Shown here: in pieces, positions 1 through 4,337 of the stretch
How positions within the stretch are numbered: position 1 is the stretch's first letter
How the letters are laid out: each line of letters starts with the position of its first letter
Assembly: GCA_025451425.1 (NCBI GenBank)
Contig: JANWKK010000096.1
Coordinates: 1-5,684, forward strand
Reading direction: 5' to 3'
From: Gemmatimonadaceae bacterium
GTDB taxonomy: Bacteria; Gemmatimonadota; Gemmatimonadetes; Gemmatimonadales; Gemmatimonadaceae
DNA length: 5,684 nucleotides
The notes under the pieces: generated by a model
The model's database searches: none
Told to the model about the DNA's origin: nothing
What the model saw: only the letters and a program-made list of their open reading frames with translations
Translations under genes and position numbers: made by a program

Positions 1-27
1 GTACTTCCGGGCGAGAGAGATCGACAT
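1..27 (-). CDS. dnaX: DNA polymerase III subunit gamma/tau, N-terminal fragment (cut by window edge)
   Basis: Only nine codons are visible, reading MSISLARKY from an ATG at 27-25 and running off the window at base 1. The ending LARKY matches the conserved start of DnaX, which typically reads (A)LARKYRP. DnaX is the clamp-loader ATPase of the replicative polymerase. The start is well supported: minus-strand GAGG at 37-34 lies six bases before the ATG. The gene sits directly downstream of an SRP RNA and its terminator, and SRP RNA upstream of dnaX is a known arrangement (for example scr-dnaX in Bacillus subtilis). The fragment is too short to show the Walker A or zinc motifs. The call rests on nine residues, the ribosome-binding site and the neighbour. 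Confidence 0.72.
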
Positions 28-33
28 CGGGGA

Positions 34-37
34 CCTC
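34..37 (-). promoter_or_regulatory. Shine-Dalgarno of dnaX
   Basis: Minus-strand GAGG, followed by the six-base spacer TCCCCG and then ATG. It fixes the dnaX start. It lies only seven bases beyond the T-tract of the upstream terminator, which leaves almost no room for a separate promoter. Confidence 0.7.
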
Positions 38-43
38 AAAGCT

Positions 44-86
44 AAAACAAAACGCGCGGGGATGGATTCACTCCATCACCCGCGCG
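44..86 (-). terminator. Rho-independent terminator of the SRP RNA gene
   Basis: On the minus strand, CGCGCGGG plus GATGGA (separated by one bulged T at 78) pairs with TCCATC plus CCCGCGCG around the five-base loop GTGAA. This gives a 14-bp, mostly GC stem at 86-53. It is followed at once by TTTTGTTTT (52-44). Stem and U-tract are oriented for minus-strand transcription, so the terminator ends the SRP RNA transcript and precedes dnaX. Confidence 0.9.
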
Positions 87-87
87 A

Positions 88-187
88 GTGCCCCAGGCCT
101 GACGAAGCGACGATAGACACTTCATGCCGCTGCTACCTTCGGGGTCCTGACGGAGTTAGAAGGCTCTCGCCCTCCGGGACCTGGGAC
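88..187 (-). ncRNA. ffs: Signal recognition particle RNA, small bacterial (4.5S) type
   Basis: This is the RNA scaffold that binds Ffh and, through FtsY, targets nascent membrane proteins to the translocon. The minus strand at about 151-124 reads CCG-U-CAGG-ACC-loop-GGU-AGCAG-CGG. This is the hallmark apical domain: the asymmetric CAGG/AGCAG internal loop that binds the Ffh M domain, closed on both sides by short helices. The ends also pair: GUCCCAGG (187-180) with CCUGGGGC (97-90), eight pairs including one G-U. The length of about 100 nt fits the small class without an Alu domain. The expected start, set by the -10 box at 199-194, falls at about 187, where the terminal helix begins, and a strong terminator follows. 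The apical loop (CCGAA in ACC-CCGAA-GGU) differs from the usual GGAA. The exact ends are estimates. The call is well supported by motif, fold, flanking signals and position beside dnaX. Confidence 0.88.
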
Positions 188-193
188 GGCCGT

Positions 194-222
194 AATATAG
201 CCCGAGGTCCGCGCGGCTGGAA
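194..222 (-). promoter_or_regulatory. Probable housekeeping promoter of the SRP RNA gene
   Basis: The minus-strand hexamer TATATT (199-194) matches five of six bases of the -10 consensus. It stands out in GC-rich surroundings and lies about six bases before the 5' strand of the SRP RNA terminal helix. The -35 region is poor: TTCCAG at 222-217, with a 17-bp spacer, matches only at TT. The -10 call is reasonable and the -35 is weak. Confidence 0.55.
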
Positions 223-290
223 GTTGGTGGTGGTTGCTGAGTGGTGGTGGGTGATTCCCGCTACCAGCAACCAACTACCGACTTCCGGCT
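215..290. repeat. Long imperfect palindrome between the lipoprotein gene and the SRP RNA gene
   Basis: Arms 215-239 and 265-290 are inverted copies matching at 21 of 26 aligned positions, with one mismatch (230/274) and one unpaired base. A further five pairs (240-244 with 258-262) extend the stem inward. The three other differences between the arms, and one in the inner stem, are G-T appositions. They pair as G-U in plus-strand RNA but become A-C mismatches in minus-strand RNA. No T-tract follows on either strand, so this is not a standard intrinsic terminator. It could be a REP-like or small palindromic mobile element, or a factor-assisted 3' end for the lipoprotein mRNA. The 201-303 gap otherwise holds only the SRP promoter. 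Confidence 0.6.
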
Positions 291-303
291 ACGGGTCAAC
301 AAC

Positions 304-570
304 TCAGGGTTTAATAACCGGCTTCGAGATCTCCGTCTTCCTGCTGCCGATCACGGGCTTCTTGACGATCACCGTTTCCTCTTGCACACCGATCGACGGA
401 GTCGTCACGGTATCCTTCACGGTGCCGATGCTCGGTACGTGAAGCGTATCGTTCTTCATCTTCACATCGATCTCACCCGGGCGTTCGATGACGAACTGTC
501 CGTCATCCGTCCGCTTGCACGCAGCGACGAAGCCGAGGGTGCTCAGTGCGACGAGGGCTATGGTGCGCAT
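304..570 (-). CDS. Small predicted lipoprotein with short internal repeats, function unknown
   Basis: An 88-residue protein. It opens with a short signal peptide (MRTIALVALS, hydrophobic to residue 17) ending in the lipobox VAAC, which predicts cleavage before Cys18 and lipid anchoring at the membrane face. The mature part is small, charged and rich in Thr, Val, Ile and Lys. Four degenerate units are visible: 38-49 (MKNDTLHVPSIG), 50-61 (TVKDTVTTPSIG), 62-75 (VQEETVIVKKPVIG) and 76-87 (SRKTEISKPVIK). The shared core is a charged or Thr stretch, a beta-prone triplet, then P-[SV]-I-G. The start is supported by minus-strand GGAG (581-578) seven bases before the ATG. The gene stands alone, separated from the YihY gene by about 90 bp that include a sigma-54-like promoter. 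I recognise no family. Export and anchoring are well supported, and the role is unknown. Confidence 0.8.
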   Translation of the reverse strand: MRTIALVALSTLGFVAACKRTDDGQFVIERPGEIDVKMKNDTLHVPSIGTVKDTVTTPSIGVQEETVIVKKPVIGSRKTEISKPVIKP

Positions 571-609
571 GGTCAGTCTCCATCGGGGGAAGGCTCACCC
601 CGCTTGGCA

Positions 610-625
610 GGCAACCTTTGGACCA
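610..625 (-). promoter_or_regulatory. Candidate sigma-54 (-24/-12) promoter for the lipoprotein gene
   Basis: The minus strand reads TGGTCCAAAGGTTGCC (625-610), against the consensus TGGCACR-N4-TTGCW. The GG and GC dinucleotides are exactly ten bases apart, and TGG, the sixth-position C, the purine and TTGC all match. The CA of the -24 box and the final W do not. Transcription would start near 600-599, giving a leader of about 29 nt that contains the Shine-Dalgarno at 581-578. A sigma-54-dependent activator is encoded about 1.5 kb upstream on the same strand. The short motif could occur by chance. Confidence 0.45.
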
Positions 626-632
626 TGCGCGT

Positions 633-659
633 GGCGCGTGGCGCCACTCGCCACGCGCC
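633..659 (-). terminator. GC-rich hairpin at the 3' end of the YihY operon, possible terminator
   Basis: GGCGCGTGGCG (633-643) is exactly inverted at 649-659 around the loop CCACT, giving 11 perfect pairs. The stem takes in the last base of the YihY stop codon. No T-tract follows on the minus strand, so it is not a canonical intrinsic terminator. It may work as an mRNA 3' end stabiliser or Rho-assisted stop. Because it lies just upstream of the sigma-54-like site, it could alternatively be an operator dyad. Confidence 0.5.
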
Positions 660-1642
660 TAGCTGAACACTTCTCGCTGCAGCCTGCGCTTTCGCCGTAG
701 CTCATACACCTGCCCTACCTCACCACCGAGGATGAAGATCAGCGCGGCGTAGTACGTCCAGAAGACGATGATGACGATCGCGGTGAGCGTGCCGGTGTAG
801 AGGGAGCCGGGGTTGAACGTCCGCACATAGGCGCTGAAAACCCACCGCGCCGATTCGAAGAGCGCGCTCGTGAACAGCGCTGCGGTCCACGCGCTGCGCC
901 ATCGCACGCGCCGAATGGGCAGATACTTGTACAGCGCGAAGAACATCCAGGCGATGAATACGAACGCGAGCGCGCGGCCCGTCCAGTACTCGACACCACC
1001 CATGACATCGTGTTGCAGACCGAGTTTCCCGAGGAACTGCACGCCGCTTCGCGTCACGATCGAGAGATACGTGTTTAATGCCGTGCTCGCGACGAACAGC
1101 AGCGTCGCCACGATCGTGAGCTGGATGTCGAACAGCTTCCCCTGGATGATACCGCGCTCGTGTTCGATGTCGAACACCTCGGCGAGCACCGTGCGCAACG
1201 AGCCGAAGAGGCGCGTCGAAAACCAGATGAAACCGATGGCGCCGTATATCGTGAACGTCGTTCGCGTGCGAAGAATGTCGGTTACGAGTTTGTGAATCGG
1301 TGACGTCGGAGACTCTTCGTGTGCGGGCAACAGGCGATCGATGAAGAACGACACCGCGCTGGATGAATCGACCTTCCCCCGGTACAGAATGGGAAGCAAA
1401 TACGTCACGCCCGCGATCAGCAGGAGAAAGAATGGCACCGCCGCGAGCAGGATGTTGAACGCGATTCCACCGGCGAGAAACAGCACATTGTCTTCGGAGC
1501 TGTTATCCCAGACACGCTTCGCATAGTCGCGAAACGTCCAGCCAAAGCTGACGATGGCGGGTCGCTTCTGCGACCTTGCGCTAGCCCGCGTTGCGGGCGG
1601 TGAGGGCGTGCCCGCCTCGGCGGGGACGCCTGCGCTACTCAC
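659..1642 (-). CDS. YihY/BrkB (UPF0761) family inner-membrane protein
   Basis: A 327-residue polytopic membrane protein of the YihY/virulence factor BrkB family, whose biochemical role is not established. Six hydrophobic segments are visible at roughly 53-84, 130-150, 172-195, 223-240, 250-272 and 283-307. Family signatures are present: AFNILLAAVPFFLLL (61-75) in the first helix, KYLPIRRVRWRSAW (239-252), and FWTYYAALIFILGGEV (294-309) in the last helix. A basic tail (ELRRKRRLQRE) follows. Length is normal for the family. The GTG at 1642 is the only usable start before the first membrane helix. It overlaps the upstream YtxH stop as GTGA, which indicates translational coupling. Residues 5-28 form a low-complexity Pro/Ala/Arg segment encoded by successive DNA palindromes (1560-1630), unlike the rest of the gene, and it looks dispensable. 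It is the last gene of the run. Confidence 0.92.
   Translation of the reverse strand: MSSAGVPAEAGTPSPPATRASARSQKRPAIVSFGWTFRDYAKRVWDNSSEDNVLFLAGGIAFNILLAAVPFFLLLIAGVTYLLPILYRGKVDSSSAVSFFIDRLLPAHEESPTSPIHKLVTDILRTRTTFTIYGAIGFIWFSTRLFGSLRTVLAEVFDIEHERGIIQGKLFDIQLTIVATLLFVASTALNTYLSIVTRSGVQFLGKLGLQHDVMGGVEYWTGRALAFVFIAWMFFALYKYLPIRRVRWRSAWTAALFTSALFESARWVFSAYVRTFNPGSLYTGTLTAIVIIVFWTYYAALIFILGGEVGQVYELRRKRRLQREVFS
1560..1630. repeat. Cluster of three palindromes within the 5' end of the YihY gene
   Basis: Three separate inverted repeats lie within 71 bp. The first is 1605-1630: GGCGT, G, CCCGCC, then TC, then GGCGGG, G, ACGCC, giving 11 pairs with one G-G mismatch. The second is 1584-1598: GCCCGC, GTT, GCGGGC. 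The third is 1560-1575: GGTCGC, TTCT, GCGACC. Together they encode the low-complexity N-terminus before the first membrane helix. They resemble interspersed palindromic (REP-like) elements captured by the reading frame. No second copy is present in this window, so repeat status is inferred. Confidence 0.55.
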
Positions 1643-2139
1643 GTCTCCTCGGCCTCGTTATCGGCTCGTTGTGCGGCGACCGTGGCTTTCGACTGGCGCC
1701 CGGACGCGGCACGCGTCGACGTCGCGGCCTTCGCATCCGTTTGATATGACGCCTTCGTCTCGGCGATGCGGCGTTCCAGCTCTTCGCGCGCTTGCTGCGC
1801 CGCCGCACGCCCGGCCTCCATCGCGCGGTGCACCTGCTCCTTCTTGACCTCGATTGCCTCACGAGCCGAATCGATGCGCTCCTCCACCCGACGCCGTGCA
1901 TCCTGGTACGTGTCGACGACCGTGTCCGTGACGTCGTTCGCCACTCGTCGCGCCGCACGTTGGGCGCGTCGTGCGCGACGCTGGATGCCCCGGCGCGTTT
2001 GCGCGCCGCTCTGAGGCGCGAACAACAGCGCGACCCCCGCGCCGATCGCGAGGCCGACGAAGAAGGAGCTCAGTGTTCCCGACTGCTTCTCGATGATGAC
2101 GTAAGGCTCGTCGTCATCGAAGTCGTACGACCGCGACAT
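1639..2139 (-). CDS. YtxH domain-containing membrane-anchored coiled-coil protein
   Basis: A 166-residue protein of the YtxH family, small stress- or envelope-associated proteins of unclear mechanism. An acidic N-terminus (YDFDDDEPY, 5-13) precedes one membrane segment (about 24-41). The segment runs into the YtxH signature GLAIGAGVALLFAPQSGAQT (29-48), with the typical LLFAP-x-SG-x-x-TR ending. Residues 49-133 are a long Arg/Ala/Glu-rich amphipathic helix, probably a coiled coil. The last 30 or so residues are low complexity. It probably sits in the inner membrane with the coil in the cytoplasm, given the basic charge after the helix. The ATG at 2139 has only a weak Shine-Dalgarno (GAG, seven-base spacer). 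It lies 24 bp after the response-regulator stop, and its TGA overlaps the YihY GTG. Pairing with YihY in an overlapping unit suggests an envelope role, which is an inference. Confidence 0.88.
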   Translation of the reverse strand: MSRSYDFDDDEPYVIIEKQSGTLSSFFVGLAIGAGVALLFAPQSGAQTRRGIQRRARRAQRAARRVANDVTDTVVDTYQDARRRVEERIDSAREAIEVKKEQVHRAMEAGRAAAQQAREELERRIAETKASYQTDAKAATSTRAASGRQSKATVAAQRADNEAEET

Positions 2140-2163
2140 GAGAGATCTCGGGCTGGTGATCGT

Positions 2164-3648
2164 TTACTTCTTCTTCGGCGGCTTCCCCTTTGCCGCGCCG
2201 CGTGCCGCCGCGATAGTGTCCGTCTTCCGCGCAATTCGTGCCTCGGCATCCGACGTCACGGTGCCGTTGTCCGACCCACCAACGTCCAGCAGCGCGAGGA
2301 TTTCGCGGCGGACCTCGTCCGCCGACACGCCCGCGAGCTTCGCAGTGCGCACCAAGTCGCCGTCCGCCGACGCAAAGGTCTTGAGAATGAGTTGCCGTCG
2401 CGCGTCGGCAACGGTTGTGGAGCCGACGGCGATGGTGAGCGCGCTCGACTCGGGTGCCGCTCGCAGATGGCGCTGAATCATATCGTTGACGCCGATCTTG
2501 TCGCCGCGGGCCATGATGACGCCGCGTTGTACCGCGTTTTTCAGCTCGCGAACGTTGCCGGGCCACTGGAACGAAAGGATCCAGTTCCACGCGTCGTCGG
2601 AAAAACCCGTCACGTTCTTGCCGTTCTGCGAGGCATGATCCGCCAGGAATTCGTTCGCGAGGAGCTGAATGTCATCGGCGCGCTCGCGGAGTGGCGGCAG
2701 GTAGATCTCGACGACCGCAAGTCGGTAATACAGATCATCGCGCAGCTCGCCGTCGGCGAGCGCCTTTTGCAAATCTTTGTTCGTGGCGGCGAGGATGCGA
2801 ATATCGACGGAGATTTCCTTTTTGCCGCCAAGGCGCCTAACCATTCGGGACTCGAGCGCACGCAGCAGCTTTACCTGAATGTCCGTCGCCATCTCGGCGA
2901 CTTCGTCGAGGAATAGCGTCCCGCCGCTCGCCATCTCGAAAGCACCCGGCTTCTCATTCGTGGACCCGGTGAAGGCCCCCTTCTCGTGGCCGAATAGCTC
3001 GTTCTCGAGGATTTCCTTCGGCAGTGCCGCGCAGTTGAGCGCGAAGAATGGTCCCTTCGCACGCTCGCTCTTCTGGTGAAGCGCCCGGGCGACCAACTCC
3101 TTGCCGGTGCCCGACTCGCCCAGAATGAGCACGCTCGCGCTCGATGGCGCAACGGCGTCGATGATCTGATAGACACTGCGCATCGCTTCCGATTGCCCGG
3201 TGAGCTCCCCGTAGTGCGTGAGGCCTTCGAGCTTTGCCGTGAGCTCGCGATTCTTCTCCTGCAACGCGAACTGATCGAGCAGCTTCGGAATCTGCGCTTT
3301 GAGCTTGTTGAGCCGCTCCGTGTTTAGCGGTTTCTCAATGTAGTCGACCGCGCCTTGCTTGATCGCCTCGATGGCCAGTTCAGTCGACCCCTGACCGGTA
3401 ATCATTATGAACTCGGTCGGGATCTTTCGCTCGCGAATTGCTTTGAGCAAACCGATGCCGTCCAGCTTCGGCATCTTCAAATCGGCGAGAACGACGCCGA
3501 ACTTGTCGCTTGCTAACCGATCGAGCGCTTTCTGCCCGTCCTCGGCGATCTCGATGCCGGAGCCTTCGTCGCCCAGGATCGCGCCAAGGCCGGTCGTGAT
3601 CGCCTTCTCGTCGTCCGCGATGAGAATCTTTGCGTTTGCGTGCTTCAT
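2164..3648 (-). CDS. Sigma-54-dependent response regulator, NtrC/AtoC type
   Basis: A 494-residue cytoplasmic activator with the three standard modules. Receiver (about 6-122): acidic pair D12/D13, phosphoacceptor D56 in LADLKMP, T84 in MITGQ and K107 in EKP, all intact. AAA+ domain (about 147-385): Walker A GESGTGKE (177-184), sigma-54 contact loop GAFTGS (224-229), Walker B GGTLFLDEV (242-250), arginine-finger region ELRDDLYYRL (301-310) and WPGNVRELKN (362-371). DNA-binding domain: a Fis-like helix-turn-helix at about 415-455 (GDLVRTAKLAGVSADEVRREI), more divergent than usual. A Lys-rich tail follows. The contact loop ends in Ser rather than the usual Ala. The ATG overlaps the stop of the histidine-kinase-like gene (ATGA) and has a purine-rich GAGAGAG ribosome site, so the pair is coupled. 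Phosphorylation should trigger ATP-driven opening of sigma-54 promoters, and the element at 625-610 is the nearest candidate target. Architecture is certain, the stimulus unknown. Confidence 0.95.
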   Translation of the reverse strand: MKHANAKILIADDEKAITTGLGAILGDEGSGIEIAEDGQKALDRLASDKFGVVLADLKMPKLDGIGLLKAIRERKIPTEFIMITGQGSTELAIEAIKQGAVDYIEKPLNTERLNKLKAQIPKLLDQFALQEKNRELTAKLEGLTHYGELTGQSEAMRSVYQIIDAVAPSSASVLILGESGTGKELVARALHQKSERAKGPFFALNCAALPKEILENELFGHEKGAFTGSTNEKPGAFEMASGGTLFLDEVAEMATDIQVKLLRALESRMVRRLGGKKEISVDIRILAATNKDLQKALADGELRDDLYYRLAVVEIYLPPLRERADDIQLLANEFLADHASQNGKNVTGFSDDAWNWILSFQWPGNVRELKNAVQRGVIMARGDKIGVNDMIQRHLRAAPESSALTIAVGSTTVADARRQLILKTFASADGDLVRTAKLAGVSADEVRREILALLDVGGSDNGTVTSDAEARIARKTDTIAAARGAAKGKPPKKK

Positions 3649-4337
3649 GCTCTCTCGTGTGTGCGCGCACGCGGCGACGCCGCCGCCGTGCGCGGAAATG
3701 TCAACGACATGCCCTGCCCTTCGGCGTGCACGCGAATGTCGGCTGCGTCCGCCGCGGCCGCGACGTCGGCCGGAAGCACGAGCGGGCCCTCAGCGTCCGC
3801 GGATTCGATATGCACTACGATCTCGTCGCTGACATCGACACGGCAGCGAGTGTCTCCCTTGCGTGCGAGCGCGGCGAGCAGCGCCGCGCCAAGAACGAGC
3901 CGTACGACATTACCGGGCGCTCGCACCGCGACCGCGGTCGTCTCGCGCGAGGTTCCTTCAAAGCGCAGCGAGCAGCCATCTGCCCGAGCCGAGGCCGACA
4001 ACAATGAAGCGAAGGAATCGATCGTCTCGGTGATATCGAGTGGATCGCGCGGTGCGCGCGCGAGGTTGAGCAGTGCTTCGGACATTTCGACGACAGCTTG
4101 AAGTTGGTCAGCCGCCGAGGAGGCAAAGGGCGCGACGGAATGCGCCGCCGCGTCCGAGCGCGTCGATCGCGATCGCACGACTTCCAGATTCACGGCGACG
4201 CCGTTCAGCGCGCCCCTGAGCTCGTGCGCCGTACGCGCGCTAATCTGCTGCAGTAGGTTGAGCCAGAGGTCGTCGACCGAACGTGTCAACGGCGGATTGC
4301 GTTGTGCGGCACTCGTCACGTCCGTCTCCACCAGCAC
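3645..4337 (-). CDS. Soluble histidine kinase-like / histidine phosphotransfer protein with degenerate ATPase domain
   Basis: A 230-residue protein, probably the partner of the response regulator it overlaps. No signal, membrane segment or sensor domain is visible. Residues 25-95 resemble a HisKA dimerisation and phosphotransfer domain, with the H-box HELRGAL and candidate phosphoacceptor His38. The residue that is usually Asn/Thr in the HExxN/T phosphatase motif is Gly42. Residues about 105-216 occupy the place of the catalytic ATPase domain, but the N-box asparagine is missing (RLVLGAALLAALA, 146-158) and no DxGxG G1 or clear G2 box is present. Only a GQGMSLTFP ending (207-215) recalls the family. 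It may therefore be a ChpT- or Spo0B-like phosphotransferase, or a pseudokinase. The GTG at 4337 abuts the aldolase stop codon. A GTG at 4319 (residue 7) has a better ribosome site (GGTGGAG, six-base spacer) and may be the true start. Confidence 0.75.
   Translation of the reverse strand: MLVETDVTSAAQRNPPLTRSVDDLWLNLLQQISARTAHELRGALNGVAVNLEVVRSRSTRSDAAAHSVAPFASSAADQLQAVVEMSEALLNLARAPRDPLDITETIDSFASLLSASARADGCSLRFEGTSRETTAVAVRAPGNVVRLVLGAALLAALARKGDTRCRVDVSDEIVVHIESADAEGPLVLPADVAAAADAADIRVHAEGQGMSLTFPRTAAASPRARTHERA

Noticed and set aside
225..251. Short GGTGGT-type tandem runs, checked as a possible microsatellite or CRISPR-like repeat
   Set aside because: Too short and irregular, and part of the larger palindrome at 215-290. 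There is no repeat-spacer periodicity.
62..666. Plus-strand open frames over 62-442 and 241-666
   Set aside because: They run across the terminator, the SRP RNA and the antisense of the lipoprotein gene, have no recognisable protein features, and conflict with well-supported minus-strand features.
1991..2006. GGCGCG-TTTG-CGCGCC inverted repeat within the YtxH gene
   Set aside because: A six-pair GC hairpin inside an Arg-rich coding region, which base composition readily explains. There is no T-tract and no boundary nearby.
2140..2163. The gap between the regulator and the YtxH gene, checked for a promoter or terminator
   Set aside because: Only 24 bp, with a small AGATCT palindrome and no credible promoter or stem, so it is more likely an ordinary intra-operon spacer.
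1792..2916. A 374-codon plus-strand open frame
   Set aside because: It lies antisense to both the YtxH gene and the highly conserved sigma-54 regulator. Its product is Arg-rich with no motifs, as expected for a GC-rich shadow frame.
3407..4101. Several overlapping plus-strand frames opposite the regulator and kinase-like genes
   Set aside because: Low-complexity Arg/Ala/Ser translations with no motifs or ribosome sites. The minus-strand genes there have clear domains and an ATGA coupling.
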